Source: Pseudomaricurvus albidus
GTDB lineage: Bacteria; Pseudomonadota; Gammaproteobacteria; Pseudomonadales; Cellvibrionaceae
Assembly (NCBI RefSeq): GCF_018863235.1
Contig: NZ_JAHKRS010000001.1
Location: 124,001-188,000 of the forward strand
Direction of reading: 5' to 3'
DNA: 64,000 nucleotides
Below are positions 7,586 through 18,298 of this stretch, in pieces. Every line of letters starts with the position of its first letter. Position 1 is the first letter of the stretch. The notes beneath the pieces were generated by a model that was not told the origin of the DNA, made no database searches, and saw only the letters and a program-made list of their open reading frames with translations. A program made the position numbers and the translations under genes.

Positions 7586-8278
7586 ATGGTAGCGAACCCC
7601 TGTATTATCATCGCTGATGATCACCCTCTTTTCCGCACGGCTCTCAGCAACACCTTGCAAAGTGAACTCAGCCAGCCACAACTGATCGAAGCCGAAGATT
7701 TCAGCAGTTTGCAACAGAGCGTCGAAGCCAACCCCAATGCCCATTTGATTTTGCTGGATTTGCACATGCCAGGTGCAGAAGGATTCAGTGCGCTGGTGTT
7801 TCTGACCGCTCACTACCCGCAAATCCCCGTCATGATTGTCTCGGCCCACGAAGAAGCCGATATCATCCACCGCGCAATGGACCACGGCGCCAGTGGGTTT
7901 CTGCCCAAAAGTGCGTCAGTAGACACCATGAGCAACGCCTTGCTGACGGTATTAAACGGCAACATCTGGCTGCCGGAAGGTCTGACGGATCAGTCTGTGG
8001 CCGGCGAGGAAGAACTGAACATTGCGGAAGCGCTGTCAAACCTGACGCCCCAACAGTTTCGCGTGGCCTCAATGGTCAGCCAGGGATTGCTCAACAAACA
8101 GATCGCCTACGAGCTGAGTGTCACCGAAGCCACCATTAAAGCTCACATGACTGAAATCTTTAAGAAGCTGGGGGTTCACTCGCGCACCCAGGCAGCCGTG
8201 GCCATGGGGCAACTCGCCGTACATCCGACCCAAACTCTCGACGAGTTCCGCAAAAAGACGCCTCAACTGTCCAGCTAG
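7586..8278 (+). CDS. crbR: response regulator CrbR, NarL/LuxR type
   Basis: A 230-residue response regulator. The receiver domain (about residues 5-125) has the acidic pair Asp11/Asp12, the phosphoacceptor Asp58 in LILLDLHMPG and Lys108 in FLPKSAS. A LuxR/NarL helix-turn-helix follows (about 150-212), with LTPQQFRVASMVSQG and NKQIAYELSVTEATIKAHM. It is convergent with the gene for the SSSF-fused kinase, its likely partner. In Vibrio and Pseudomonas the CrbS/CrbR pair activates acetyl-CoA synthetase and the acetate symporter (the acetate switch). The assignment rests on this pairing and the adjacent DUF4212-actP genes. Its probable binding motif is repeated in the nearby promoters. The acs gene itself is not in the window. 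Confidence 0.85.
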   Translation: MVANPCIIIADDHPLFRTALSNTLQSELSQPQLIEAEDFSSLQQSVEANPNAHLILLDLHMPGAEGFSALVFLTAHYPQIPVMIVSAHEEADIIHRAMDHGASGFLPKSASVDTMSNALLTVLNGNIWLPEGLTDQSVAGEEELNIAEALSNLTPQQFRVASMVSQGLLNKQIAYELSVTEATIKAHMTEIFKKLGVHSRTQAAVAMGQLAVHPTQTLDEFRKKTPQLSS

Positions 8279-8302
8279 AAAAGTGCGTTCCTGGCAAGGA
8301 AT

Positions 8303-11300
8303 CTAATTTCCCTGCGCGCTGACTTTTTGCCGCCGCAGCGCCCGTCGCATCAAAGTACGCAGAGCTGCGGGCTGCACCGGTTTGGCCAGGAAGAGACAAC
8401 CCGCCTGATGCACCTGATCGCGTATTTCATCACTGTTGTCAGCACTGATCACCACCGCAGGTAAGGTCTGCTGCCAGTGATAACGCAGGGCTTCCAGCAC
8501 ATCCAGCCCGGTCTCTTCGTTCAGATGGAAATCAGCCAGCACCAGATCGGGAGCTGTGGCTTTCGGCCAGAGACTCAGCGCCTCACGCAGGTCTGAAGCG
8601 ACCACCACTTCACAGCCCCACTGCTCCAGCAGCGATTGCATACCCGCCAGAATGACCGGTTCGTTATCAATACACATCACCGACAAACCAGACAGGCGAG
8701 AGTCGGTCACCGGTTTCACCCGCGCCTGCTCCTGCTCCTGCCCCAGGCTGACGGAAATACGAAAGACGGATCCCTTGCCCGGTACCGAATCCATATCAAT
8801 GCCATGCCCGAGCAATTGGGAAATTCGCTGGGCAATGGACAACCCCAACCCCAATCCCTGATTGCCCGCACTGGAAGTATTCAGGCGCTCAAACTCATCG
8901 AAGATTCGCTGCCGATCCGCCTCCGCAATACCGGGGCCGGTATCCCAGACCTCCACCACCAGTCGATCCTTATGCCGCCGACAGCCCAACAACACCTTGC
9001 CGCTGCGGGTGTAACGCAGGGCGTTGGAAATAAAATTCTGCAACACCCGTCGCAACAGATGCGGATCGCTGAACACCCACACCGACGAAGGCACCCAGCG
9101 AAATTCCAATCCCTGCTTGCTCGCCAGCGCACCGGCCTCACCAGCCAGTGGGCGCAACAGACTGTCGATGGAAAAACTCTCCCGCTTGGGACGCTCTTTA
9201 CCGGAACCCAGGCGGGAAATCTCCCGCAATGAGCTGATCAACTGCTCGGCCTGCGCCAGGGCATCGTCCAGATGATCCACATCACTGCGCAGAGAATGAT
9301 GGCGACTCGAACCATCGACGGAGCCATCGACAAAGACCGGCGGGTGCTGATGAATGTCGTTGAGCTTCGCATGGAGAGAAGCCACAAAAAGACGCGCGGC
9401 GTTGATCGGTTGCAACAGATCGTGACTCGCCGCCGCCAGAAAGCGACTCTTACTAGCATGCACTTCTTTTAACTCCTGCTCGACCCGGGCGCGCAAGTCG
9501 TTCTCGCGCTGCAGCGAGGCGTTGGCCTCGCTCAGTTCCGCCGTGCGTGACTCAACCCGGTCTTCCAGAGTTTCTTTCGCCAGCTCCAGCTGGTCCAGCA
9601 TTTGGTGATAATCACTGACGTCAGTGTAGGTCGTGACATAGCCGCCATTGGCCAGTGGTGTGCCACGAATTTCAATAACCCGATCACCGGGCAGATCCCG
9701 CTCAAGGCGGTGGGGATTGCCGGAACGCAGCTGATTCAAACGCCGCTCTACCGCCGCTTCTGCTCCCCCGTCACTGGTGTCCAGATAGCCGCGCATGGCG
9801 TTGTAGTGATAAATTTTTTCGATATTACAGCCCACATACAACAGCCGCTTGGGATAATCGAACATCCGCTGATACTGTTCGTTCCAGGCCACCAAGCGCA
9901 GGTCTTTATCCACCACGCTGATCCCCTGGGGAATGGTTTCCAGCGTGGTCTGCAATAACGTCTGACTGAATTGCAACTGCCGTGAACTGCCGCCCACCAG
10001 CGAGACAAAATCCTGCAGCTGCAGGGGCTGCTGACTGACCAGCAACTGCATCGCCCGGTGAGCAGAAACCGCCCCGATAATGGCCGCAAGATCGCTCTCA
10101 ATCATGGATACGGCAAACCGCGGCGTCTGATCGTGAGGCAAGAGCCGGTGCCCGACCCGCTGCTGGAATTCCTGCCACATCTCCAGCGTGCGCTCCGGCC
10201 CAAAGAGCGGCTCCATCAATGCCTGTAATTGCCGCACCTCAATACCGGAGGGCTCCATGTCCAATTGTGGCTTGTGCAACTTCCAGCGCAGACGGGTAAA
10301 CGCATCCGATTGGCGCACGTCCAACAGACGAAACTTCGAGCGCCTGGAGACAAACACAAACACCAGGGCGTTCACCAGCAAACTCCAGAACACCCCGTGA
10401 CTCAGCGGGTCCAGCCACCCCATCCCCAACAGATTATTGGGCGTCAACCAGGGCACATGAAACAGGCCATCCATCACCAGGGGGTGGGCGGCCGGCAAAA
10501 CAGCGGGCAGTAACAGGCAGTATAGCCACAACAGCATTCCCGCCAGAACACCGGCAATCACACCGTAGGCATGCCCCCGGGACCAGTAGAGCGCCCCCAG
10601 CACCGCAGGCATCAGTTGCGCCGTCGCAGCAAAAGAGATCAACCCCATGGAGGCGAGCCCTTCGGTGTTACTCATGTAACGTTCCAGCGCCCAGCCCATC
10701 ATCAGCACCGCAATGATGGAACCGCGCCGGATAATCCTGAGCGAGCGCCCCAGATCGCTGGCGGTTTGCCCACGACGGGAATTGGAGCGCAACCAGGCGG
10801 GCACAATCAATTCATTGGAAATCATGATCGACAGGGCAATGGTGGCCACCACGACCATGCCTGTCGCCGCCGACAGGGCACCGATAAAGGTGATGACCAG
10901 CGTCGTTTCCTCACCCGCCCAGCGCGGCAGGGTGAGTACATAGCTATCCGGATGAACACTCAAATCGGCAAATAACTGAGCCCCCACCTGTGCCAGCGGC
11001 CAGACCAGCATCGCAAAGATCGCCAGATAGAGTGGTAACAGCCAGCGGGTGTAACGCAAATCCGAGCGGTGATGATACTCCACCACCATCACGTGAAATT
11101 GACGAGGCAAGCAGACAATCGCAATCCCGGCCAACAGCAACTCGGTGAAAAACAGGGGCGAGGTCAACTGACTGACATGAAAGTTGGGCGCGGCAAGACT
11201 GTTTCGATCCAGTGCCAGTTCAAACGCATCGCCGCTCAACACCCGCATCGCCAGGATGCCCACCACCACAAAGGCCACTACTTTTACCACGGACTCCACC

Positions 11301-11878
11301 GCCACCGCCGTAATCAGTCCCCGGTGACGATCCGGGCCATCAATCACACGGGTGCCGAACAGAATGGCAAACCAGGCCATCACCATGGCCGCGATCAAAC
11401 TCGACCAGGAATCAAATGACGGATCGAAGTCCGTACCCCAGTGCATCGACGACCAGGCAATACCCACCGCCCGCAGTTGCAATGCGATATAAGGCAGTGT
11501 GCCCACCACCAGCACCAGCGTTACTATGGCAGCGAGGCGTTGATTTTTGCCGTAGCGGGAGCCGATAAAATCGGCAATCGATGTGACCTTGTTGCGTGAA
11601 CTGATGATCAACAGCCGACGCAGAAAACGCCAGCCAAACAACACCAGCAAAATCGGTCCGAGATAAATCGGGAGAAAGTCCCAGCCACTCTCCACCGCCT
11701 GGCCGACAGCACCGAGAAATGTCCAGGAGCTGCAGTAAACACCAATGGAAAGCGTGTAGACCAGTGGCCGCCACCAGGGTTGCTGCAGGCGATGGCCATA
11801 GCGCTCGGCCAGCCAGGCGACGGCGAACAGGAGTCCGCTGTAGAGACACACCAGTACCAGAATAAGCTGGCTATTCAT
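8303..11878 (-). CDS. crbS: hybrid sensor kinase CrbS with N-terminal sodium symporter domain
   Basis: A 1191-residue inner-membrane protein. Residues 1 to about 510 are an SSSF transporter-like module of about 13 membrane segments. A linker is followed by a PAS domain (about 640-750) and a coiled coil. The HisKA box ASHDLLQPINAARL has its phosphoacceptor His at residue 819. The HATPase domain contains NALRYT, DTGPGIAEADRQRIF and GLGLGLSIAQRI. A C-terminal receiver has a conserved Asp near residue 1116 (VLADFHL). CbrA shares the SSSF-kinase plan but works with an NtrC-type regulator; here the partner is LuxR-type and acetate genes are adjacent, so CrbS is the better call. The genes for kinase and regulator are convergent, 24 bases apart, with no hairpin between them. 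Confidence 0.88.
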   Translation of the reverse strand: MNSQLILVLVCLYSGLLFAVAWLAERYGHRLQQPWWRPLVYTLSIGVYCSSWTFLGAVGQAVESGWDFLPIYLGPILLVLFGWRFLRRLLIISSRNKVTSIADFIGSRYGKNQRLAAIVTLVLVVGTLPYIALQLRAVGIAWSSMHWGTDFDPSFDSWSSLIAAMVMAWFAILFGTRVIDGPDRHRGLITAVAVESVVKVVAFVVVGILAMRVLSGDAFELALDRNSLAAPNFHVSQLTSPLFFTELLLAGIAIVCLPRQFHVMVVEYHHRSDLRYTRWLLPLYLAIFAMLVWPLAQVGAQLFADLSVHPDSYVLTLPRWAGEETTLVITFIGALSAATGMVVVATIALSIMISNELIVPAWLRSNSRRGQTASDLGRSLRIIRRGSIIAVLMMGWALERYMSNTEGLASMGLISFAATAQLMPAVLGALYWSRGHAYGVIAGVLAGMLLWLYCLLLPAVLPAAHPLVMDGLFHVPWLTPNNLLGMGWLDPLSHGVFWSLLVNALVFVFVSRRSKFRLLDVRQSDAFTRLRWKLHKPQLDMEPSGIEVRQLQALMEPLFGPERTLEMWQEFQQRVGHRLLPHDQTPRFAVSMIESDLAAIIGAVSAHRAMQLLVSQQPLQLQDFVSLVGGSSRQLQFSQTLLQTTLETIPQGISVVDKDLRLVAWNEQYQRMFDYPKRLLYVGCNIEKIYHYNAMRGYLDTSDGGAEAAVERRLNQLRSGNPHRLERDLPGDRVIEIRGTPLANGGYVTTYTDVSDYHQMLDQLELAKETLEDRVESRTAELSEANASLQRENDLRARVEQELKEVHASKSRFLAAASHDLLQPINAARLFVASLHAKLNDIHQHPPVFVDGSVDGSSRHHSLRSDVDHLDDALAQAEQLISSLREISRLGSGKERPKRESFSIDSLLRPLAGEAGALASKQGLEFRWVPSSVWVFSDPHLLRRVLQNFISNALRYTRSGKVLLGCRRHKDRLVVEVWDTGPGIAEADRQRIFDEFERLNTSSAGNQGLGLGLSIAQRISQLLGHGIDMDSVPGKGSVFRISVSLGQEQEQARVKPVTDSRLSGLSVMCIDNEPVILAGMQSLLEQWGCEVVVASDLREALSLWPKATAPDLVLADFHLNEETGLDVLEALRYHWQQTLPAVVISADNSDEIRDQVHQAGCLFLAKPVQPAALRTLMRRALRRQKVSAQGN

Positions 11879-11963
11879 CCATTACCCTTCTGTATCCATG
11901 CATCACCCTTTCGATTCAACACGGCACGCTTCTGACCTGCGGCCCGGGGCAAGATCACAAAGC

Positions 11964-12003
11964 AAAAAAAATGGTTACACCCATGCCGAGTGTAACCATT
12001 TTT
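11964..12003 (-). terminator. clpB terminator
   Basis: A 12-base-pair stem (AAATGGTTACAC with GTGTAACCATTT, loop of nine) is flanked by an A-run on the plus strand, which is a T-run after the stem on the minus strand. It lies about 60 bases after the clpB stop. Confidence 0.88.
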
Positions 12004-12058
12004 GTCGAACAGGCCTATTCGACCTAGGTCGCAGCGTTACGTTGGGGCCGCCCAATCA

Positions 12059-14707
12059 TCAGGCGGCCTGGTTTTTCATGCTCAACTGATCGCCATCCAC
12101 CCGCACATAAATGGTGTCGCCGGGGGCAAACTTGCCTGACAACACATCCTGCGCCAGCGGGTTTTCCAGATATTGCTGGATGGCCCGTTTCAGCGGCCGT
12201 GCACCATAGACCGGATCAAACCCGGCTTCGGCCAGCAGATCCAGCGCGGCATCATCAATATCCAGCGACAGATCGCGATCGGCCAAACGTTTGCGCAACA
12301 TATCCAGCTGTATGCTGGCAATGCCACGAATCTGCGACTGACCAAGAGGATGAAAGACCACCACCTCATCGATACGGTTGATGAACTCGGGACGAAAATG
12401 ATTGCCGACCACTTCCATCACCGCCGACTTCATGGCTTCGTAGCGATTTTCGTTGTCATTGAAGTCACTGCTGTCGCTATTTGCCTGATCGAAGTTGATG
12501 GTATCGAACGAGCGATTGCGGGAAATATCCTGAATCACATCCGAACCCAGGTTCGACGTCATCACCACGACGGTATTGCGGAAATCCACAGTGCGCCCCT
12601 GACCGTCGGTCAGGCGACCATCCTCCAGAACCTGCAACAGAATATTGAACACATCCGGGTGCGCTTTTTCCACCTCGTCGAGCAACAGCACCGAATAAGG
12701 CTTGCGGCGCACGGCTTCGGTCAGATAACCACCTTCTTCGTAACCCACATAGCCGGGAGGGGCACCGATCAAACGAGCGACCGAGTGTTTCTCCATAAAC
12801 TCCGACATATCGATTCGCACCATAGCGTCCTGACTGTCGAACAAAAATTCCGCCAGGGTTTTGCACAGTTCGGTTTTACCGACACCGGTTGGCCCAAGGA
12901 ACAAAAACGAACCATTGGGGCGATTGGGATCTGACAGACCTGCTCGCGAGCGACGCACCGCATTGGAGACCGCGACCACCGCTTCGCTCTGGCCGATGAC
13001 TTTGTTGTGCAACACGTCTTCCATGCGCAACAGTTTTTCGCGCTCACCTTCGAGCATTTTGCTGATCGGAATGCCCGTCCACTTGGACACCACTTCGGCA
13101 ATCTCTTCCTCGGTGACGCTGTTACGCAGCAGCTGCATATCGATCATCTCGACCTGACTGGCGAGATCCAGCTGCTTTTCCAGCTCAGGGATGATGCCGT
13201 ACTGCAACTCGGACATACGGCCGAGATCACCGGCGCGATGAGCTGCATCCAGATCCAGTCGCGCCTGTTCGAGGTTCGCCTTGATCTCGACGGAGCCATG
13301 CAGAGCCGCTTTTTCCGCGCGCCAGACTTCTTCCAGATCAGAGTATTCCCGCTCGTTCTTTTCGATCTCGTCATCGAGCAGTGCCAGCTGTTTCTTGGCC
13401 GCTTCGGTATCGTCTTTCTTCACCGCTTCGCGCTCGATCTTCAATTGAATCAAACGGCGCTCGAGCCGATCCAGCTCTTCCGGCTTGGAATCAATTTCCA
13501 TACGGATTCGACTGCCCGCTTCATCGATCAGGTCGATGGCCTTGTCTGGCAACTGGCGATCAGTGATATAGCGCTGGGACAGCTTCGCTGCGGCGATGAT
13601 CGCCGAGTCGGTAATGTCGACACCGTGGTGTACTTCGTAACGTTCTTTCAGGCCGCGCAGAATCGCAATGGTGTCTTCCTCAGTGGGTTCATCCACCAGC
13701 ACCTTCTGGAAACGACGTTCCAGAGCGGCATCTTTTTCAATGTACTGACGATACTCATCCAGGGTGGTGGCACCGACACAGTGCAGCTCACCGCGAGCCA
13801 GTGCCGGCTTCAACATATTGCCCGCATCCATGGAGCCTTCAGCCTTACCGGCGCCCACCATGGTGTGAATTTCGTCGATAAACAGAATGATCTGACCTTC
13901 CTGTTTGGACAATTCGTTGAGTACCGACTTGAGTCGCTCTTCGAAATCGCCGCGGAATTTTGCCCCGGCCAGCAGCGCACCCAGGTCCAGAGACAGCAGG
14001 CGTTTGTTTTTCAGACCCTCCGGCACTTCGCCATTGACGATACGCTGGGCCAGACCTTCAACAATGGCCGTCTTACCCACGCCCGGCTCACCGATCAGCA
14101 CGGGGTTGTTTTTGGTGCGGCGCTGCAGTACCTGAATGGTGCGACGGATTTCGTCATCGCGACCGATCACCGGATCGAGCTTGCCGGCTTCAGCGCGCTC
14201 GGTCAGATCAATGGTGTATTTGTCCAGCGCCTGACGATTGCCTTCGGCATCCGGATTATTCACCGCTTCACCACCGCGCACCTTGGCAATGGCTTCGTCC
14301 AGCTTTTTCGGATCGCCGTATTGTTTCAGCAATTTACCCAGCGAACTGTTGCTGTCGGACATGGCCGCCTGCAACACGCATTCGCTGGAAATATAGGCAT
14401 CGCCATTGTCCTGGGCTTTTTTATCCGCCAGGTTCAGCAGGCGCCCCAATTCCGCCGACATTTGCACATCCCCGGTGGGGGTTTGTACCTTCGCCAGATT
14501 ATCCAGTGCAATGGCCAGACCGTTGCGCAGACCCGCCATATCGAAACCGGCCTGTTTTAACAGCGGCAACACGGCACCACCCTGATGATCCAGCATGGCC
14601 AGCAACAGGTGAGCGGGTTCCAGCTGGGTATGATCACGCCCGACAGCCAGTGACTGTGCATCCGACATGGCCATTTGCAGTTGATTGGTTAAACGATCAA
14701 TACGCAT
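12059..14707 (-). CDS. clpB: ClpB disaggregase chaperone
   Basis: An 882-residue cytosolic AAA+ hexamer that, with DnaK, dissolves aggregated proteins after heat stress. All parts are present: the Clp N-domain ([11 protein letters not shown]...), first nucleotide-binding domain with Walker [11 protein letters not shown], the long middle coiled coil (about residues 410-530), second domain with [10 protein letters not shown], and the C-terminal D2-small domain. I chose the ATG at 14707 because it gives the canonical MR(I/L)DRLTN start and has GAGG seven bases upstream; the TTG at 14719 would add four residues. The gene order bamD / rluD-pgeF-clpB is conserved in gammaproteobacteria. A sigma-32-like promoter lies about 190 bases upstream. 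Confidence 0.97.
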   Translation of the reverse strand: MRIDRLTNQLQMAMSDAQSLAVGRDHTQLEPAHLLLAMLDHQGGAVLPLLKQAGFDMAGLRNGLAIALDNLAKVQTPTGDVQMSAELGRLLNLADKKAQDNGDAYISSECVLQAAMSDSNSSLGKLLKQYGDPKKLDEAIAKVRGGEAVNNPDAEGNRQALDKYTIDLTERAEAGKLDPVIGRDDEIRRTIQVLQRRTKNNPVLIGEPGVGKTAIVEGLAQRIVNGEVPEGLKNKRLLSLDLGALLAGAKFRGDFEERLKSVLNELSKQEGQIILFIDEIHTMVGAGKAEGSMDAGNMLKPALARGELHCVGATTLDEYRQYIEKDAALERRFQKVLVDEPTEEDTIAILRGLKERYEVHHGVDITDSAIIAAAKLSQRYITDRQLPDKAIDLIDEAGSRIRMEIDSKPEELDRLERRLIQLKIEREAVKKDDTEAAKKQLALLDDEIEKNEREYSDLEEVWRAEKAALHGSVEIKANLEQARLDLDAAHRAGDLGRMSELQYGIIPELEKQLDLASQVEMIDMQLLRNSVTEEEIAEVVSKWTGIPISKMLEGEREKLLRMEDVLHNKVIGQSEAVVAVSNAVRRSRAGLSDPNRPNGSFLFLGPTGVGKTELCKTLAEFLFDSQDAMVRIDMSEFMEKHSVARLIGAPPGYVGYEEGGYLTEAVRRKPYSVLLLDEVEKAHPDVFNILLQVLEDGRLTDGQGRTVDFRNTVVVMTSNLGSDVIQDISRNRSFDTINFDQANSDSSDFNDNENRYEAMKSAVMEVVGNHFRPEFINRIDEVVVFHPLGQSQIRGIASIQLDMLRKRLADRDLSLDIDDAALDLLAEAGFDPVYGARPLKRAIQQYLENPLAQDVLSGKFAPGDTIYVRVDGDQLSMKNQAA

Positions 14708-14895
14708 GATTTTCCTCAATTACGATCATGGTGCACGGCACCGATTTCGTGATTCCATCAAAAGATTTCGCGCTTCAGGGAATAGGCCCAGTCAGCGCAT
14801 GGATTTCTGTCGCACCAATTCCCACACTACAAACAGGGTTATTGGCTAACAGAACTATAGTCATTCACCGGAAGGCTGTCCGGCTTCTGTCTATG

Positions 14896-14923
14896 AAATT
14901 GGGGCTGCGATGGGGAAATCAAG
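14896..14923 (-). promoter_or_regulatory. sigma-32-like heat-shock promoter of clpB
   Basis: On the minus strand, CTTGATT (14923-14917) and CCCCAATTT (14904-14896) are separated by 12 bases, close to the heat-shock consensus CTTGAAA / CCCCATnT. It implies a leader of about 180 bases before the clpB start. That leader holds no other gene I can support. Confidence 0.65.
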
Positions 14924-14987
14924 AGATATCAGAAAAAAACATAGGACAAAATCGCCACATGGACGGTTTTGCTTTACCAGAAAGGCC

Positions 14988-15755
14988 CTAGATCAGCCAG
15001 ATGGCGGAGGCCATACGACCGGTCTCACCGTTGCGACGGTAGGAATAAAATCGCTCTTCGTCCTCAAATGTGCAGAAGTTACCACCGAACACCTGAGAGA
15101 CACCCACTTCGTTCAGCTCGGCTCTGGCCAGCTGATACAAGTCAGCGTAATACTTCATGGGCTTGCTCAGGCTCGGACGAAAGGCCGCCGAGATGGCGTC
15201 GCAATGCTCCGGGCTGAGTGCGGTTTCGAAGAAACCCTCGAGCACATCGATCCCGACTTCAAACTGTGACTGACTGATGGCCGGCCCCAGATAGACCAGC
15301 ACCTCATCCATGGAACAACTGAATTGTGACAAGGCCTCCCGCACGATCCCCCCTGCCAGACTGCGCCAGCCCGCGTGCACAGCCGCCACCTGAGTTCCGG
15401 CGCGATCGCACAACAGAATCGGCAGGCAATCGGCGGTCATCACGACACAGGCCAACCCCACCTGCTGCGTGATACAGCCATCGGCGGTTCTCACCAGCCC
15501 GTCCGACTGAGCTTCGACCACTTTGATACCGTGAACCTGCTCCAGCCATTGCGGCTCGGCACTCAGTCCCAACAGCCTGGACAAGTCTGCGCGATTGGCG
15601 GCTACGGCCTGGGGGTCGTCGCCCACGTGCAGTGCCAGATTGTTACTGGCGAAGGATCCGGCACTGACACCGCCCTGTCGGGTGGTGATGACGGCCCGCA
15701 CCTGGTCGGGTGCCGGCCAGTCCGGGTAGATCAGGGACGCGGAGGAACCAGACAC
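14988..15755 (-). CDS. pgeF: peptidoglycan editing factor PgeF (YfiH, multicopper-oxidase-fold family)
   Basis: A 255-residue cytosolic enzyme of the DUF152/YfiH family. In E. coli it removes wrong amino acids from UDP-MurNAc peptides. Other members show laccase-like or purine nucleoside activity, so the exact role here is inferred. The metal-site motifs are clear: NLALHVGDD, CVVMTADCLPILL, AAVHAGWRSLAGGIV and LGPAISQSQFEVG. The start is a GTG at 15755, only three bases after the rluD stop, with GGAAGG inside the end of rluD, which suggests translational coupling. The order rluD-pgeF-clpB is conserved. Confidence 0.93.
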   Translation of the reverse strand: MSGSSASLIYPDWPAPDQVRAVITTRQGGVSAGSFASNNLALHVGDDPQAVAANRADLSRLLGLSAEPQWLEQVHGIKVVEAQSDGLVRTADGCITQQVGLACVVMTADCLPILLCDRAGTQVAAVHAGWRSLAGGIVREALSQFSCSMDEVLVYLGPAISQSQFEVGIDVLEGFFETALSPEHCDAISAAFRPSLSKPMKYYADLYQLARAELNEVGVSQVFGGNFCTFEDEERFYSYRRNGETGRMASAIWLI

Positions 15756-15758
15756 AGG

Positions 15759-16706
15759 TTAACCTTCCGCCAGCAACCGCAGCAGCTCGGCCATATCGTC
15801 CGGGCGCGGCGCCTGCCACTCCATATATTCGTCCGTTGCCGGGTGAATCAACCCCAGCTGGGCAGCGTGCAGTGCCTGACGACCAAAGCCCTTTAGCATC
15901 TCCAGCAATTCCGGCGACGCCTGTTTCGGGATTTTCATGCGACCGGCGTAGGTTGAATCTCCCACCAGTGGATAGCCGATATGGGCCATATGCACACGAA
16001 TTTGGTGAGTGCGGCCGGTTTCCAGTTTCAAACGTATGTGCGTGTGCGCCGTAAAGCGCTTGATCACCCGGTAGTGAGTGATCGCTTCCTTACCACCAAA
16101 CTGAACCACGGCCATCTTCTGGCGCTGACGCGGGTGGCGAGCCATGGGCTCATCCACCTTGCCGCCGCCCGTCATTACACCAGGCACAATGGCCTCGTAT
16201 TCGCGACTGACGGTTCGCTCTTGCAGCTGGGCCACCAGATCGGCGTGAGCTTCCAGAGTTTTGGCGACCACCATCAGGCCGGTGGTGTCCTTGTCGAGGC
16301 GATGCACAATGCCGGCGCGGGGCACATTGATCAGGTCCGGGCAGTGAAACAGCAGGCCATTGAGCAGAGTGCCGGAGCGGTTCCCCGCCGCCGGGTGCAC
16401 CACCAGCCCCGCCGGTTTATTGATCACCAGGATATAGTCATCCTCATAGACGATATCCAGCGGGATATCTTCCGCTTCCCAGTCGCCCTGTTCTTCCTGC
16501 TCAGCCAATAACCTCAGCTCCTCTCCGCCCAACACCTTGTCCTTGGGCTTGGCAGACTTACCGTCTATCGTCAGGGCAGAGGATTTGATCCAGGTCTGGA
16601 TACGGGAGCGGGAGTAACCGGGGAACAGCTCGGCTGCCGCAAAGTCCAGCCGCGACCCCATCATTTCTGCGGGTACCGTAGCGGTTAATTCGAGTGTTTC
16701 TGCCAT
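15759..16706 (-). CDS. rluD: 23S rRNA pseudouridine(1911/1915/1917) synthase RluD
   Basis: A 315-residue enzyme that makes three pseudouridines in helix 69 of 23S rRNA during late 50S assembly. An S4 RNA-binding domain lies at the N terminus (LDFAAAELFPGYSRSRIQTWI). The catalytic domain has the family motif HRLDKDTTGLMVVAKT with the nucleophile Asp, and ETGRTHQIRVHMAHIGYPLVGD near the C terminus. Length is normal for RluD. It is divergent from bamD, as in most gammaproteobacteria, and starts the transcription unit that continues into pgeF. Confidence 0.95.
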   Translation of the reverse strand: MAETLELTATVPAEMMGSRLDFAAAELFPGYSRSRIQTWIKSSALTIDGKSAKPKDKVLGGEELRLLAEQEEQGDWEAEDIPLDIVYEDDYILVINKPAGLVVHPAAGNRSGTLLNGLLFHCPDLINVPRAGIVHRLDKDTTGLMVVAKTLEAHADLVAQLQERTVSREYEAIVPGVMTGGGKVDEPMARHPRQRQKMAVVQFGGKEAITHYRVIKRFTAHTHIRLKLETGRTHQIRVHMAHIGYPLVGDSTYAGRMKIPKQASPELLEMLKGFGRQALHAAQLGLIHPATDEYMEWQAPRPDDMAELLRLLAEG

Positions 16707-17076
16707 AAGATACTGCCTAACATCAGGTCAACGCCTGAATTCTGAAGAATGAATGCTGATAACCACCTGCCTGCGAGGGCTTCCAGCGCACAACTGCACA
16801 GCCCACTGAACTCGCCCGAAAAAGCGTGGTCGAACCTTGACCCGGGTACATTCGGGCCAGCGGCACCTGCTGCGGAGCTTGCTGCGCAGCGCCACTATTC
16901 GGTAAAAGCGTAATAAAATCAGCCGCTTTCGGCCGTGGCCACTTTGGTCTGAGTGTTCTCTGTGGTTAAATACGTGCGCTAAATCTGTATTTCCCAGCTG
17001 AACTGGGTAGTTTAAACAAGCTCCGGTGAATAATCATTCAATAATCACCCGACATGCCAACTGAGTTGACTGACCT
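16707..17076. other. divergent intergenic region between rluD and bamD
   Basis: No gene is supported in these 370 bases. The region must hold the promoters of both divergent genes. A short stem, CCCAGCTGAACTGGG, lies at about 16993-17007, roughly 70 bases before bamD. I see no tRNA, repeat or convincing operator. Confidence 0.5.
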
Positions 17077-18069
17077 ATGCGAGCCCGTCTCATTTTGATT
17101 GTAGCCAGTGTTATTTTTCTGGCCGCCTGCTCTTCCCAGGAAGACACAGGCCCCAAGTACACCACTGAAAAAGATTTCTACGAAGCCGCCCAACGGCAAC
17201 TCGACAGCAGCCAGTGGGAAATCGCGATTGATAACCTGCAGGCGCTGGAAGCCAACTTCCCGTTTGGCACCTACGCCGAACAAGCCCAGCTGGAACTGAT
17301 TTACGCCTACTACCGCAACTTTGAGCACGAGGCCTCTTCCGCTGCTGCAGACCGGTTTATCCGCCTCCACCCCCAGCACCGCAACGTGGATTACGCTTAC
17401 TACATGAAAGGCCTGTCGTCCTTTACAGAGGGCAGCGGGATGTTTGAACGCTTTCTGCCCACCGACCTGACCAAGCGCGACCCCGGTGCCGCCCGTCAGT
17501 CGTTTGCGCACTTTTCACAACTGCTGGCCCGCTTTCCCAACAGCCAGTACGCCCCCGATGCCCGCAAGCGCATGATTTACCTGCGCAACCTGCTGGCTCG
17601 CTACGAAATTCACGTGGCCAACTACTACATGAAGCGCGGAGCCTTTGTTGCCGCTGCCAATCGTGGCCGCTATGTGGTGGAAAACTTCCAACAGGCGCCG
17701 GCAGTCCCTGACGCCCTGGCAGTGATGGTGCAAAGCTACCACTCTTTGCATATGGAAGAACTGTCCGCCAACGCGCTGAAAACCCTGAAAGCCAACTACC
17801 CAAACCACCCTGCGTTTGATAAAGACGGCAATTTCAACTATCAGCACAGCTCCCGTCTCGGCGATCGCTCCTGGGTCAGCTATGCCACCTTTGGCCTGTT
17901 CGACAAAAAGGATCCTCCGGGTTTCGACAGCCGTGAACTGTACAACCCTGAGTACCTCAAAAACGATCAGGCGGTTCGCAGCACCTCCGAACCTGTTAAC
18001 AGCAATACCTCAGAGCCTGAGGAAGAGCGCTCCTGGCTCAGCTGGCTGACCTTTGGCTTGCTCGGTTAA
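17077..18069 (+). CDS. bamD: outer-membrane assembly lipoprotein BamD
   Basis: A 330-residue lipoprotein of the BAM complex, which inserts beta-barrel proteins into the outer membrane together with BamA. The N terminus is a lipoprotein signal with lipobox LAAC (Cys18). Tetratricopeptide-like helical repeats follow, with [21 protein letters not shown], and the family motif YYMKGLSSF ahead of a conserved segment ([19 protein letters not shown]). It is longer than E. coli BamD (245 residues): about 70 extra C-terminal residues carry an acidic linker and a terminal [12 protein letters not shown]. That tail is variable in the family. A clear terminator follows. Confidence 0.95.
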   Translation: MRARLILIVASVIFLAACSSQEDTGPKYTTEKDFYEAAQRQLDSSQWEIAIDNLQALEANFPFGTYAEQAQLELIYAYYRNFEHEASSAAADRFIRLHPQHRNVDYAYYMKGLSSFTEGSGMFERFLPTDLTKRDPGAARQSFAHFSQLLARFPNSQYAPDARKRMIYLRNLLARYEIHVANYYMKRGAFVAAANRGRYVVENFQQAPAVPDALAVMVQSYHSLHMEELSANALKTLKANYPNHPAFDKDGNFNYQHSSRLGDRSWVSYATFGLFDKKDPPGFDSRELYNPEYLKNDQAVRSTSEPVNSNTSEPEEERSWLSWLTFGLLG

Positions 18070-18096
18070 GTCTCGCAATAAGAGATTTGCACCTTC

Positions 18097-18122
18097 TAAA
18101 AAGCGCCCACGGGCGCTTTTTT
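18097..18122 (+). terminator. bamD terminator
   Basis: Stem GCGCCC / GGGCGC with a two-base loop, extended by A-T pairs and followed by six T residues, about 35 bases after the bamD stop. Confidence 0.92.
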
Positions 18123-18298
18123 ATTGCCCCCTCATAACGCAAGCTTCCCCTCACACAAGCATCCTTACCTGCGATTACCCCGACTCCAAACGTAAAGTTT
18201 TAATAACCTCGTTGTAAAGGCGCCACACCGTCCTTATATCTGTAACAAGGGCCATGACATGGCCTACAACATCCCAAGGGAAGCACCTGTAACTTTCG

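Noticed and set aside
13007-14560. 517-codon open frame on the plus strand opposite clpB
   Set aside because: It lies entirely antisense to clpB, has no ribosome site or recognisable family, and its composition is that of a reverse-strand shadow.
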